Shown: positions 17,125-26,547, numbered from the stretch's first letter. The stretch is DNA of 64,000 nucleotides from DATLMR01 sp035634255 (GCA_035634255.1 DASQDI010000167.1:62001-126000); one strand, 5' to 3'. A program made the numbers and translations. The notes: generated by a model not told the origin, from the sequence alone.

Positions 17125-20100
17125 ACGTTTCCTTTCCTGCCTTGCGCGAGGGGGCTCCCCGCAGGCCCGCCCCGATCTGTGCGAGGCGGCCGCGCGCCCT
17201 CCTTGAAACCCCTCGGTATTTATCGCCGATGTAGGCCCATGCGGGCATGTCTCCAAGGTCTTCAAAAAGCGAGTAAAAGACCGGCACGGCGAGCAGGGTC
17301 AGCAGCAGGCAGAGGCTCTGGCCTCCGACGACGAGCACGCCTATCGATCTGTTTGTGCCCGAGCCCGGACCGCTCGAAACGACCAGAGGCATCATGCCCG
17401 CGACGAGGGCGATGGTGGTCATCAGGATCGGGCGCAGGCGGTCGCGGTTCCCCTGTATGATCGCGTCGTAGCGCGTCATCCCGTGCGCGCGCAGGCCGTT
17501 CGTGTGGTCGATCTGGAGGATCGCGTTCTTCTTCACGACCCCGAACAGCAGGAGCAGCCCGAGGCCGGAGAAGATGTTCACGGTCTGCCCGGTCACGAGC
17601 AGGGAGAGGATGCCGAATGGGATCGCGAGCGGCAGCGTGAGCAGGATCGTCACGGGGTGGATGAAGGACTCGAACTGCGCCGCGAGCACGAGGTACATGA
17701 ATATGAAGGAGAGCCCGAAAGCCACCATGAAGTAATAGCCCGTGCGCGCCAGCTCTTTCGAGCGGCCCGCGGGGCCGGTCGAGTAGCTCGGGTCCATCTT
17801 CATCTCCTGGACGAACTGCGCCATCTGAGTCGTCACGGCGGCCTGCGACCCTCCGGGCTTGACGTTGGCCGACAGGGTCACCTGCCGCTGCCGGTTCATG
17901 CGGTCGATGCTCGAAGGGCCCGTCCCCTCCTCGATGCGGACGACGCTGTCGAGGCTGACCCAACCGCCGTTGGTCGAGCCGACGATCATCTGCCGCAACC
18001 CCTCGGGGCCCCCGCGATACTTGCCCGCGGCGCGCACGACTATGTCGTACTGGTCTTTGCCTTCGTTGAAGGTCGAGACCGTCTGCCCGGCCACCAGAGT
18101 GTTGAGCGCCTGCGCGATGTCGCCCACGCGCACGCCGAGGTCCGCCGCGCGCGCGCGGTCTATCACCACGCGCAGCTCCGGCTTGCCGGTGACCAGGGTG
18201 GAGTCGGCGTCGACCACGTCCGGTATGGTCTTCATCTTTTCGAGCAACTGCTCCGAATACGCGGAGAGCTTGTCCAGGTCGGGGCCGCTGACTACGTACT
18301 GGATGTCGGCGTTGCGCTGGCCCCCGCCGGAGACCGCCGCCACCTGCTGGATGCTCGTGCGGAGCTCCTTCGGGTACCGCGCGAGCAGCTCGCGGGCGCG
18401 GACCATCAGCTCGTCCTGCGTCAGGTCCCTCTCTCCCATGTCCGTGAGCTTGACGTAAATCGTCGCGGTGTTGACCGTCTCCTGCTGCCCCCCGCCGATG
18501 GTCGTGAGCGTGTCGGTGACGCCCGGCAGCTTCTTCACGTCCGCGGCCATGCGCTCGACCACCGTGGTCGTCGCCGCGAGCGTCGCGCCCTCCGCCGTGC
18601 GCACGGATATCTCGAACTGCGACTGGTCGTCCACCGGGAGGAAGTTCTTTCCGACCAGCATGAAGAGCGGGACGATGCTGAGGATCACGACGACGCAGAG
18701 GGTGACGATGGCCCACCTGTGCGCGAGGGACCAGGCCAGCATCTTCGTGTAAGTCGAGTCGATCACGCGGTAGAAGCGCGACTCCTTGGAGTCCTTGTGC
18801 GGGGCCGCGCGGCCCGCGTCGGTTTCGCCCGCCGCCGCCCCGACGCCTTTGGCCTCGCCCGAGCCCGTCGCTGGCAAAGGCTCGCGCCGCTTGAAGAGCC
18901 GCGCGCAGAGCATGGGCGTTAGCGTGAAAGAGACGAGCAGGGAGACGGCGATGGCCCCCGACGCCGTCAGGCCGAACGAAGACATGAAGCGCCCGACCAT
19001 CCCCCCCATGAACCCGACGGGCACGAAGACCGCCAGCAGGGAGAGCGTCGTCGCCATGACCGCGAGGCCGATCTCGCGCGTGCCTTCAATCGCGGCCTGG
19101 AACGGCGGCATGCCCTTCTCTTCGATGAACCGGTAGATGTTTTCGAGCACAACTATCGCGTCGTCGATGACGATGCCGACCATCAGGGTCAGGGCGAGCA
19201 TCGTGATCTGGTTCAGCGTGAAGTTCATCGCCGACATCAGCCCGAACGTCGCGATGATCGAAGTCGGGATGGCGATTGCCGCGATCACGGTAGAGCGGAA
19301 ATTCCAGAGGAATATGAAGACGACTACCGCGGCGAAGAGCCCGCCTTCGAGCAGGTGGGTCTGGATCGAGTCGAGCGCGGCCTTGATGAAGACCGACTGG
19401 TCGCCGACTATCTGAGTCCGCACGTCCGGGGGGAGGGTCGGGGCTATTTCGGCCAGCCTCTCCTTGACAGCGTCGGCCACGGCCACGGTGTTCTGCCCCG
19501 ACTGCTTCGACACGACGAGCGTGACGGCGGGCTCCCCGTTCAGGAAAGCGGCGCTCCTCTGCTCCTCGGCTTCGTCGGCCGCGTAGCCGATGTCCCTCAG
19601 CTTGACCGGGTAGGTGCCGCGCGTGGCGATGGCGATGTTGTTGAACTGCTCGGGGTCGATCACGCGCCCCATCGTGCGCACGGTCAGCTCGCGCGCGCCC
19701 TCGTCGACGCGGCCGCCGGGGATCTCGATGTTCTGCAACCGGACCGCATTCGCCACCTCCGCGACCGTCACGTTGAAGGCCCGCATCCGGTCGGGGTCGA
19801 GCCAGACGTGTATCTCACGCTCCTGGCTCCCGAGTATCTGGACCTGCCCGACGCCATTGATGCTCTCTATCCGCTCCTTGATCTCCTTGTCGGCGATGTC
19901 CGTCACCTCGCGCAGGGGGCGCGGGGCGGAGACGGCTATGCGGATGACGGGCGCGGCGTCCGTGTCGAGCTTCTGCACTATGGGCGCTTCGGCGGTTTCC
20001 GGCAGGTCTCCGAGGATGAGGTCCACCTTGTCGCGCGCCTCCTGGGCCGCGATGTCCGGGCTCTTGTCGAGCAGGAAGGTGACGAAGACCTGCGAGACGC

Positions 20101-20362
20101 CTTCGACCGAGGTCGAGCGCAGCTCGTCTATGCCGCTGATGGTGTTGACGGCGGCCTCGACCTTGTCGGTTATCTCGGTCTCGATCTCCTGCGGCGAAGC
20201 GCCGGGGTTCACCACCGTTATCGTGATGACTGGGAAATCGACCTTGGGGAAGAGGTCGACCCCGAGCGAAAAGAAAGAAAACAGGCCGACCACGACCAGC
20301 GACAGGATAAGCACCGTGGCGAAGACGGGACGGCGGACACATATCTCAGCTAGCTTCTGCAT
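17099..20362 (-). CDS. RND efflux pump, HAE1 family
   Basis: This is the inner-membrane proton-driven pump of a tripartite multidrug efflux system. At 1087 residues it is slightly longer than AcrB (1049). It has the N-terminal segment RRPVFATVLIL, two large periplasmic domains, twelve expected membrane segments, and the proton-relay pair Asp400-Asp401 in TM4 (GIVIDDAIVVLENIYR). HAE1 signatures FPKVDFPV and PRPLREV are present. The linker after TM6 (about residues 500-545) is unusually hydrophilic and Gly/Ala-rich. It is encoded between the adaptor (55-bp gap) and the TolC-like gene (overlap). Substrates cannot be read from sequence; AcrB-like drug or bile-type amphiphiles are usual for the family. 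Confidence 0.95.
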   Translation of the reverse strand: MQKLAEICVRRPVFATVLILSLVVVGLFSFFSLGVDLFPKVDFPVITITVVNPGASPQEIETEITDKVEAAVNTISGIDELRSTSVEGVSQVFVTFLLDKSPDIAAQEARDKVDLILGDLPETAEAPIVQKLDTDAAPVIRIAVSAPRPLREVTDIADKEIKERIESINGVGQVQILGSQEREIHVWLDPDRMRAFNVTVAEVANAVRLQNIEIPGGRVDEGARELTVRTMGRVIDPEQFNNIAIATRGTYPVKLRDIGYAADEAEEQRSAAFLNGEPAVTLVVSKQSGQNTVAVADAVKERLAEIAPTLPPDVRTQIVGDQSVFIKAALDSIQTHLLEGGLFAAVVVFIFLWNFRSTVIAAIAIPTSIIATFGLMSAMNFTLNQITMLALTLMVGIVIDDAIVVLENIYRFIEEKGMPPFQAAIEGTREIGLAVMATTLSLLAVFVPVGFMGGMVGRFMSSFGLTASGAIAVSLLVSFTLTPMLCARLFKRREPLPATGSGEAKGVGAAAGETDAGRAAPHKDSKESRFYRVIDSTYTKMLAWSLAHRWAIVTLCVVVILSIVPLFMLVGKNFLPVDDQSQFEISVRTAEGATLAATTTVVERMAADVKKLPGVTDTLTTIGGGQQETVNTATIYVKLTDMGERDLTQDELMVRARELLARYPKELRTSIQQVAAVSGGGQRNADIQYVVSGPDLDKLSAYSEQLLEKMKTIPDVVDADSTLVTGKPELRVVIDRARAADLGVRVGDIAQALNTLVAGQTVSTFNEGKDQYDIVVRAAGKYRGGPEGLRQMIVGSTNGGWVSLDSVVRIEEGTGPSSIDRMNRQRQVTLSANVKPGGSQAAVTTQMAQFVQEMKMDPSYSTGPAGRSKELARTGYYFMVAFGLSFIFMYLVLAAQFESFIHPVTILLTLPLAIPFGILSLLVTGQTVNIFSGLGLLLLFGVVKKNAILQIDHTNGLRAHGMTRYDAIIQGNRDRLRPILMTTIALVAGMMPLVVSSGPGSGTNRSIGVLVVGGQSLCLLLTLLAVPVFYSLFEDLGDMPAWAYIGDKYRGVSRRARGRLAQIGAGLRGAPSRKAGKETYVDPTSGD

Positions 20363-20417
20363 ACTCCCTCATTGCTCGATCTCTTCCCGAGATGGCCGTC
20401 AAACAAAAACGCGCGCC

Positions 20418-21746
20418 CTACTGACGCTGGATAGTCGCGCCGTCGAATAGTTGATCGAGGTTCGCGGTCACGACCTCGTCCCCCGCGGAGACGCCGGAGA
20501 CGACCCGCACGAAGTCGCCTTCCTGCTCGCCCACCTGCACCACGCGCAGCCTCGCCGTCTCGCCCTGGACGACGTACACGCGCGCCGAGCCGGTGCTCGA
20601 ATCGCTCGCCACCGCCGAGCGCGGGACGAAGACGCCCTCGGCCCCTCCCGGCTGAAGGATGCGCCCCGTGGCGAACATGTTCGGGCGGAGCGCGTTCGAC
20701 CTGTTGTCGATGCCCGCGACCACCGTGACCGTCCGCGAGACCGGGTCTATGGCGGGGATGATCACCGCCAGCTTCCCCTCGAACTCCCTGTCGGGGTAAG
20801 CCGCGACCGTCACGACGACGGGCATCCCGACGCTGATGCGCCCCACGTCGGACTCGGGCAACTGCAGAAGCAGCTTTATGGGGTTGTTGAGGAACAGGGT
20901 CGCTATCCTCGACGAGGGCGTGACGTACTCGCCGACGGCGATGGGCCGCTCCACGATGTAGCCGGAGAACGGCGCTTTGACCACCGTATCGGAGACGGTC
21001 TTCTCAGCGAGGGCCGCCTGCGCGCGCGCGGCTTCGAGCGACGCCTGAGCCGCGCCGATCCCCGCGTTGTTCTGCTGCGCGGCGTTGATGGCCACTTCGA
21101 GCTGCTGGCGCGCGGCGTTGGCCTGCGCGCGCGCGGTCTCCGCCTGCGCCCTCTGCTGGTCGTAAACGGCGCGCGACACGTCCCCGGTCTCCACCAGGTT
21201 CGCGTAGCGGCGCTCGTTGGCCTCCGCGAGCCTCGCCTGAGCTTCGGCTGCCTCGTAATTCTGGCGGGCGGCGCGGACTTCGGGGATGTCGCTCGCGGTG
21301 AACTTCCCGTCGGGGCCGAGGCCGAGCTTCGCCTGCGCCTGCCGGAGGGCGGCCGCGGCCTGACGGACCGCGGCCTGCGCCTGCTGAAACCGCAGGCGGG
21401 CGTCCCGGTCGTCGAGGCGGGCTATCACCGCCCCCTGACTCACGAAGTCCCCGGCGTCCACGGGGGTCGCGACCACCTGCCCCGAAGTCTCCGGCGCTAC
21501 GTCGGAAGATTCGTTGGCCGTGAAGCTGCCGGTCGCCTGGATGTAAGCCGACACCTGCTGGGAGACCGCCCGCGCCGTGGGGACCGTGACCGGAGCTAAA
21601 GGCGCGGGCTCCGCGCTTGCTGCCGCGGCCGCGGCCTCGGAGTTTGATTTCGACCGGCTGCGCACGACCATCAGCAGAGAGACCGCGAGCAAAGTGACCA
21701 TCAGTAAAATTACGTAATGTCTTCGGATGTAGGGCGGGACTTTCAT
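20418..21746 (-). CDS. RND efflux membrane fusion protein (periplasmic adaptor)
   Basis: This periplasmic adaptor joins the RND pump to the TolC-like channel. It has 442 residues with an N-terminal membrane anchor (about 12-29) instead of a lipobox, then an Ala-rich linker. The lipoyl half-motif SGQVVATPVDAGDFVSQG comes next, then a long Ala/Gln-rich coiled-coil hairpin (about 115-245). The second lipoyl half (KAPFSGYIVERPIAVGEYV), a beta-barrel and a membrane-proximal domain follow. Its ATG overlaps the stop of the tetR gene by four bases (ATGA), so it is translationally coupled to its probable regulator. It is 55 bp upstream of the pump gene. Confidence 0.94.
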   Translation of the reverse strand: MKVPPYIRRHYVILLMVTLLAVSLLMVVRSRSKSNSEAAAAAASAEPAPLAPVTVPTARAVSQQVSAYIQATGSFTANESSDVAPETSGQVVATPVDAGDFVSQGAVIARLDDRDARLRFQQAQAAVRQAAAALRQAQAKLGLGPDGKFTASDIPEVRAARQNYEAAEAQARLAEANERRYANLVETGDVSRAVYDQQRAQAETARAQANAARQQLEVAINAAQQNNAGIGAAQASLEAARAQAALAEKTVSDTVVKAPFSGYIVERPIAVGEYVTPSSRIATLFLNNPIKLLLQLPESDVGRISVGMPVVVTVAAYPDREFEGKLAVIIPAIDPVSRTVTVVAGIDNRSNALRPNMFATGRILQPGGAEGVFVPRSAVASDSSTGSARVYVVQGETARLRVVQVGEQEGDFVRVVSGVSAGDEVVTANLDQLFDGATIQRQ

Positions 21747-22459
21747 ATAATGCGCTTCCTCTGCTTCCCCGAGTGTTCCTGTACTCGCGCGCGTCCGGCC
21801 GGCGGGGCCTCTTTACGCAGACCGTTCAAGAAGATATTCGTTAGCAATTTCGCGGCCTCTTTATCCGTTATATCGACCGCCTCGAATTCGAGCAAATTCG
21901 TGACCAGCCAGTGATGCACCGCCATGCCGACGAATGAGCGGACCGCCACCACCGGGTCGACTCCCCGGAATGCGCCCTCGGCCTGCCTCTGCGATACGTA
22001 GGCGGCGACGAAGTCGTTCAGGGGCTTGAACTGCTTCTCGCGAAAACTCCTCGCCAGCTCATGCCCTTCGAGCGCCGAGTAAAACATCAGCCTCATGAAA
22101 TCCGGGTCGCGCTCGGCGTGGCCTAGTATCCTTCCGGCAATCGCGGCGAAGAGCCCCTCGTCGTCCCGCCTCTCGGTGAACCCGCGCAGCTCTTTGATGA
22201 ACTCCTCGGAGGGGTCCTCGCTCGCCTTGTGGTCGAGGATCGCGCGGTACAAGTCTTCCTTCGTCGGGAAGTGACGGAAGATCATCGCCTCGGTGACGCC
22301 CGACGCGAGGGCTATCTCTTTCGTCGTCGTCCCCCTGAATCCCTTGCGCGAGAAGAGCTTGATCGCCACCCTCATCAACTGGCAGCGCCGATCCCCGCTC
22401 GTCATCCGCCCCGGCTCATCGCACGCGGGGACAGCCTCTTTCAATATTCTTTCCGTCAC
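21743..22459 (-). CDS. TetR-family transcriptional regulator of the efflux operon
   Basis: This 238-residue one-component regulator has an N-terminal helix-turn-helix (about 27-75: LMRVAIKLFSRKGFRGTTTKEIALASGVTEAMIFRHF, quoted as key positions 29-65). A C-terminal all-helical ligand-binding and dimerisation domain follows. The start is a GTG at 22459 with AAGGAGAAGG about 6 nt upstream; an internal ATG at codon 19 is a weaker alternative. It is the first gene of the efflux operon (ATGA overlap with the adaptor). A near-perfect palindromic operator lies 38 bp upstream of its start, so autorepression with release by an efflux substrate is the likely scheme. Confidence 0.93.
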   Translation of the reverse strand: MTERILKEAVPACDEPGRMTSGDRRCQLMRVAIKLFSRKGFRGTTTKEIALASGVTEAMIFRHFPTKEDLYRAILDHKASEDPSEEFIKELRGFTERRDDEGLFAAIAGRILGHAERDPDFMRLMFYSALEGHELARSFREKQFKPLNDFVAAYVSQRQAEGAFRGVDPVVAVRSFVGMAVHHWLVTNLLEFEAVDITDKEAAKLLTNIFLNGLRKEAPPAGRARVQEHSGKQRKRII

Positions 22460-22497
22460 CGGCGCCCTTCTCCTTCTACACTATATTAATCAGTCTT

Positions 22498-22521
22498 TTG
22501 TAAGTAAGCACTTACTTACAA
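22498..22521. promoter_or_regulatory. Palindromic operator for the TetR regulator, overlapping its promoter
   Basis: Two perfect 11-bp arms TTGTAAGTAAG / CTTACTTACAA (22498-22508 and 22511-22521) are separated by CA. Within them are GTAAGTAAG half-sites like those of AcrR/TtgR-type operators. On the - strand, TTACTT in the second arm sits 16 bp from TATAGT, so the operator would cover the -35 box of the tetR-efflux transcript. Confidence 0.8.
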
Positions 22522-22631
22522 TCGAAGTTTAGTGAAGGCGGGGGAGGGTGTCAACAGGAGATTTCATTTCTCAGGAGTTGGGAGTAAACTGGGGTCAAAA
22601 CGCTGTGAGAGTCCTGTAGGGAGTAGCCGAC

Positions 22632-23390
22632 ATGCATGAATGGATGGAAGACCGCATAGCGAAGCTGCGGGAATTTTTCGGCCTCTCGAATGAGGCGGAA
22701 CTGCTCCGGAGGCAGGCCATTTTGCCGGACCTCTCGGACGCGGTGGCGGAAAATCTCTCGCGGCACAACATCGAATGGCACATCATACCCGAGGCGGAGG
22801 CCATCCCGTTCGACGACGAGTACGCGAGGCGCTTATACCCCAGGTGCGCGCGGACCTTCTCCGACGCGCGGGCGCATTCGACCAGTTGCCGCGAATTCCT
22901 GTCGAGCGGGCACCGCCGGCACCAGGGCTCCATACTCGGGGTCGAGACGACCCAGAAGCCCCGCTACCTCCCCAACAACCGGCAGTGTTATGGCACGCAC
23001 TACGGCTTCGAGGCGACCGCCGACCCGTTCGCGCAATACCTCGGCCGCGCGGGGTTCACGACCGGCACGCGCTACGGGCATGACTACACCTCGCTGCGCG
23101 AGTTCATTAACGTGGTCAATCAGGACTGGCGCGAGCGCGGCGTGATGCCCGAGGGGTTCCGCGTGAGCGTCTGTCCGCCCGCGGTCTTCAACCTGGTCGG
23201 GGCGGTATTTCACACGGAGTGGAGCGAGACGGAGTCGCTGGAACTGGGCTTCTACCGCGACGACCACGGCAACGCGAAGTGCTACTCGGTCGGGCCGAAT
23301 GGCCCCGGCGACTTCTCTTACATTCACGAGATCGAGAGCGGCTCGGACTGGACCCTCCTGGGCTTCCGGATCGCCCTCGTCCCCGAATGA
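22632..23390 (+). CDS. Protein of unknown function
   Basis: I do not recognise this 252-residue protein. It has no signal peptide and no membrane segment, and looks soluble and cytoplasmic. The N-terminal 50 residues are acidic and helical (MHEWMEDRIAKLREFFGL). The middle has Cys and His residues in C-x(12)-C-x(8)-H spacing (CARTF…TSCREFLSSGHRRHQG) and an aromatic, Gly-rich section (CYGTHYGFEATADPFAQYLG). The C-terminus has a beta pattern ending GSDWTLLGFRIALVPE. GC content and codon use match the neighbours, so it is likely a genuine gene. It is transcribed away from the tetR operator and could share that intergenic control region, but a functional link is speculative. Confidence 0.7.
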   Translation: MHEWMEDRIAKLREFFGLSNEAELLRRQAILPDLSDAVAENLSRHNIEWHIIPEAEAIPFDDEYARRLYPRCARTFSDARAHSTSCREFLSSGHRRHQGSILGVETTQKPRYLPNNRQCYGTHYGFEATADPFAQYLGRAGFTTGTRYGHDYTSLREFINVVNQDWRERGVMPEGFRVSVCPPAVFNLVGAVFHTEWSETESLELGFYRDDHGNAKCYSVGPNGPGDFSYIHEIESGSDWTLLGFRIALVPE

Positions 23391-23409
23391 CCTGAAAGGA
23401 TGGCCGCGG

Positions 23410-24000
23410 TCAGACCTTCGCGAGCGTGAGGCCCTTCTGGTCCTGGTACTTGCCGCCGCGGTCGCTGTAGCTCGTCTCGCACTCTTCGTCCGATTCAAAA
23501 AACAGGATTTGAATGAAGCCCTCCTCGGCGTACAGGCGCACGGGCAGGTTCGCCGCGTTGTACAGCTCGACGACGAGCCTGCCGCACCAGTTCGCTTCCA
23601 GAGGGGTCGTATTAGCCATAAGACCGCAGCGCGCGTACGTGGATTTCCCGATGGCCAGGGCCGTGACGGTGCGCGGGATTTTGAACCGCTCGATGGTGAC
23701 CCCGAGGGCGTAAGAGTGCGGGGGCAGCAGCCAGTAGTCCGAGCCGTCTTCGGCCCGGCGAAGTGGGACGTCGAGCAGGCTGTTCGGGTCGAAGTTCTTC
23801 GGGTCGATCTCGGTCCCGGTCACGGGCGAGAAGACCTTGAACTCGTCCCGCGCGAGGCGGCAGTCGTAGCCGTAGCTCGAAAGCCCCGAGCTTATGATCC
23901 GCCGGTCATCGACCATCCGGATGAGCCTGTCTTCGAAAGGGTTTATCAACTCCTGCTCGCGGGACATCCGCTTGATCCACACATCAGACTTGATCGCCAT
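23410..24000 (-). CDS. dcd: dCTP deaminase
   Basis: This enzyme deaminates dCTP to dUTP (or, in bifunctional members, straight to dUMP), feeding dUTPase and thymidylate synthase. It has 196 residues, typical for the family. Motifs present are SSYGYDCRL near the N-terminus, GKSTYARCGL with the Ser/Arg active-site pair, VVELYN with the catalytic Glu, and the C-terminal SYSDRGGKYQDQKG nucleotide-binding lid. The presence of dcd, dut and a ThyX-like gene within 14 kb suggests that dTMP comes mainly from dCTP. It lies back-to-tail with the unknown gene at 22632 and alone on its strand. Confidence 0.95.
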   Translation of the reverse strand: MAIKSDVWIKRMSREQELINPFEDRLIRMVDDRRIISSGLSSYGYDCRLARDEFKVFSPVTGTEIDPKNFDPNSLLDVPLRRAEDGSDYWLLPPHSYALGVTIERFKIPRTVTALAIGKSTYARCGLMANTTPLEANWCGRLVVELYNAANLPVRLYAEEGFIQILFFESDEECETSYSDRGGKYQDQKGLTLAKV

Positions 24001-24077
24001 CCGCCCTCCGAACCTGTCGCGTATCAGTCAAAATCAGGCGAGAAATTTAGCCGTCCTCCGGCCCGAAGTCAAAGGGA

Positions 24078-24695
24078 TCAGGGCTGTTCGGACTGAAAGC
24101 CCCAGGAGAGGGTGTGGCCGCCGGGGTGCAGGCTGTCGGTCATCGCGACGTGATACTTATCCGCCGACCAGTAGCTCGACCTAGCGCGCGCGCCCCCCTC
24201 CGCCTGCAGCTCCTCGCGCGGCTTGCCGAACCTGCCCGAGTAGAACGCCTGCAACCGCGAGTACAGCTCGGAGGCCGCGGCTTCGTCGAGCCCTTCGATC
24301 CTGTAGTAGTAGCTGTAGAGGTTGTTATTCTCGAAATTGAAGTCGAGCTTCGCGTCGCGGTCGAGTACGCGCAACTCTGTCGAAGCCCTGGCGAGCCCCT
24401 GACGCTGCATGTACTCGCTGTAGGCTTCGATGTTCATCTCGCCCGTCTCCGGAATCCTGCTCTTCACGTCCTCGTAGCCGATCCCGAGCGGCACCAGATC
24501 GATCAGCAGAAGCTTCTCTTCGTCCGAGTCTATGTCGACCGGGTTGCTCTCCGTGCCGCCCTGGTCGGCGTTGGCGCGGGCAGACCTCGCCGCCTCTTCG
24601 CTGCCGGAGTCGTCACGGCAGCCCGCCCCGGCCACCAGCAGGGCCATCAAGGTCAGGTACAGAAGCGCTCTCTTCGGGCTCATGCGGATCGACAT
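24078..24695 (-). CDS. Putative lipoprotein of unknown function
   Basis: This is a 205-residue predicted lipoprotein: a hydrophobic signal ends in the lipobox VAGAGC (Cys at about 26), followed by an acidic, low-complexity linker. A mixed alpha/beta domain (about 60-205) contains a Tyr-rich strand (NNLYSYYYRIEGLDE). The C-terminal part, ending SADKYHVAMTDSLHPGGHTLSWGF, looks like a small antiparallel sheet, but I do not recognise a family. The start at 24695 has AGAGGAGGGG directly upstream; a second ATG four codons in is possible. Nothing nearby suggests a partner. Confidence 0.7.
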   Translation of the reverse strand: MSIRMSPKRALLYLTLMALLVAGAGCRDDSGSEEAARSARANADQGGTESNPVDIDSDEEKLLLIDLVPLGIGYEDVKSRIPETGEMNIEAYSEYMQRQGLARASTELRVLDRDAKLDFNFENNNLYSYYYRIEGLDEAAASELYSRLQAFYSGRFGKPREELQAEGGARARSSYWSADKYHVAMTDSLHPGGHTLSWGFQSEQP

Positions 24696-25215
24696 CCCCT
24701 CCTCTGCTCTCAGGCTTCTATTTTCTTACAGTGATACCTGACCTTACCATGACCTGAGCGCGTTGGCACTATTCATCTCGCCTGCCGTGCGCCATCTTTT
24801 ATTGTTAAAAAATTGCGATCCGCGCCTCCCGAAGAAACTTCTTTACAAGGCAAGTACCATCTGCTAAAAATCCCTCGTGGATTTGGCTCAGTATGACAGG
24901 TTGTATTTCACTTCACACCAGAATTGAAATCGAGTGCGGGCAGGGAAGTATCAGCTAACCCTCCCTGGGAAAAGAGAGCCATAATAATGGCCTCAAACAT
25001 GGTCTGCCTGACCTTCCGGTCCGGGGCTACGTGTATTCACGTCGGGCCGGTGACGTGTCGGGCACAGTCCTTTTCCTAACACCTTGGATCAGCCAACCTC
25101 GCTTCCGCCATCGACAGATCGGGCGGAGCAAATCTGAATAACACCCCTATTTTAAACGTTCGGTCTCGGCCCATGGCGCGACCGATATTACTGTACGTGC
25201 GTAAGGAGAATAGCT
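24696..25215. other. 520-bp gene-free region upstream of the oxoamine synthase
   Basis: No coding frame with convincing codon use is found. The stretch is less GC-rich than its surroundings. It holds several short hairpins, the clearest at 25016-25050: ACGTG/CACGT around a TATT loop, extended by bulged CCGG pairs. AAGGAG at 25203-25208 is the ribosome site of the next gene. A long 5' leader or a small RNA is possible, but no known riboswitch class is recognised. Confidence 0.4.
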
Positions 25216-26547
25216 ATGAGCCAGGAGCCGGTCGGAGACGTTAATAACCTGAAGGCTTTCAGAAAACACCTCGGAATGTTCGTTCACCCCAGGGGCGCGC
25301 ACCTGACGGAGCGGACCAGGCCGCTCGGCGAGTGGGTACGCCAGCGCACGGAGTTGAGCACGTGGCCTTACGCGCGCACCCTCGAACAATCCCCCTCGAC
25401 CGTGACGAGGCTGAAGAGTCAGAACGGAATAGTCGTGGAAGGGTTGAATTTCGGCTCGCAGGACTACCTCGGGCTCTCTTCCCACCCGTCGGTGCACGAG
25501 GCGGCCTTGAAGGCTTTATGCGAGTTCGGGCCGCACGCGGCGGCCTCCCCGATGCTCCAGGGCAACACGGAGATTTCGCGCAGGCTGGAAAAGGACCTGT
25601 CGGATTTCCTCCGGGTGCCGCACGTGCTCCTGTTCCCCACCGGGTGGGCCGCCGGCTTCGGCGCAATCGTGGGGCTCGTTCGCCCCGGCGATCACGTGGT
25701 AATAGACCAGCTCTCCCACGCCTGCCTGATGCAGGGGGCGAGGGCCGCGACCGATTGCGTCCATTATTTCAGGCACAACGACGTGGAGGATGTCAGGGCG
25801 AGGCTCGAAGCGATCAGGGCCAAGGACGCGCGCAACGGAATTCTGGTCGTGACGGAAGGGCTGTTTTCGATGGACTCCGACAGCCCGAACATCTTCGCCA
25901 TCCAGGAAGTGTGCAGGGAATTCCAGGCCGTGCTGATGGTGGACGTGGCGCACGATTTCGGGGCGCAGGGGCCGGGCGGCTCGGGGCAGATAGGCTTGCA
26001 GGGTATGCTCGGGAGGGTGGACCTCGTGATGGGCAGCTTCTCAAAGACCTTCTCAAGCAACGGGGGCTTCCTGGCCACGCAGGACCTCTCCGTCCGCCAG
26101 TACGTGAGCATCTACGGGGGCTCGCACACGTTCTCCAACGCCCTCTCCCCGGTCCAGGCGGGGGTCGTGATAGAGGCCATGAGGATAGTCAGGAGCGAAG
26201 AAGGCGACGAGCTGAGAGCGAAGGCTAGGTTGAACATAGACTACCTCAGGTCCCTGATGCGGGGCGAAGGGATGTTCTGTTACGGGGGCCCCTCAAACGT
26301 GGTGCCGGTGAGTGTAGGGGATGAGACTCTGGCAAAGTGGACGAGCCGGTTCCTCGAAGAGCATGGGCTGCTGGCAAATCTCGTGGAGTTCCCGGCGGTC
26401 CCGAAGGGGACGGCCAGGTTCCGCTTCCAGGTCATGGCTTCGCACACGCATGACCAGATCGAAGAGGCCGTGCGCATATTCCGGAGGTCGCTCGACAGCG
26501 CGCGCGACATGACCTCGGCGCCGAGCAGGGCACTGGCCGAGTGCTAA
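25216..26547 (+). CDS. Alpha-oxoamine synthase family PLP enzyme
   Basis: This 443-residue PLP enzyme belongs to the family that condenses an amino acid with an acyl-CoA (serine palmitoyltransferase, KBL, BioF, CqsA). Features are the N-terminal NFGSQDYLGLSSHP, the TGWAAGFGAIVGLV cofactor region, HD-type PLP ring contacts in DVAHDFGA, and the Schiff-base Lys in GSFSKTFSSNGGF. An extended N-terminus of about 70 residues precedes the fold. The AAGGAG site 7 nt before the ATG fixes the start. It is monocistronic, ended by a strong terminator. The sequence style is closest to serine-palmitoyltransferase-like members, so a sphingolipid or signal-lipid role is a guess; no acyl carrier protein or reductase is adjacent. 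Confidence 0.85.
   Translation: MSQEPVGDVNNLKAFRKHLGMFVHPRGAHLTERTRPLGEWVRQRTELSTWPYARTLEQSPSTVTRLKSQNGIVVEGLNFGSQDYLGLSSHPSVHEAALKALCEFGPHAAASPMLQGNTEISRRLEKDLSDFLRVPHVLLFPTGWAAGFGAIVGLVRPGDHVVIDQLSHACLMQGARAATDCVHYFRHNDVEDVRARLEAIRAKDARNGILVVTEGLFSMDSDSPNIFAIQEVCREFQAVLMVDVAHDFGAQGPGGSGQIGLQGMLGRVDLVMGSFSKTFSSNGGFLATQDLSVRQYVSIYGGSHTFSNALSPVQAGVVIEAMRIVRSEEGDELRAKARLNIDYLRSLMRGEGMFCYGGPSNVVPVSVGDETLAKWTSRFLEEHGLLANLVEFPAVPKGTARFRFQVMASHTHDQIEEAVRIFRRSLDSARDMTSAPSRALAEC

Noticed and set aside
17483..18922. 479-codon + strand frame across the RND pump gene
   Set aside because: The - strand encodes a complete HAE1 pump with a proton-relay Asp pair. The + frame has no recognisable motif and a shadow-type composition.
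25016..25050. Hairpin upstream of the oxoamine synthase as a known riboswitch
   Set aside because: The short bulged stem does not match any riboswitch class known to me.
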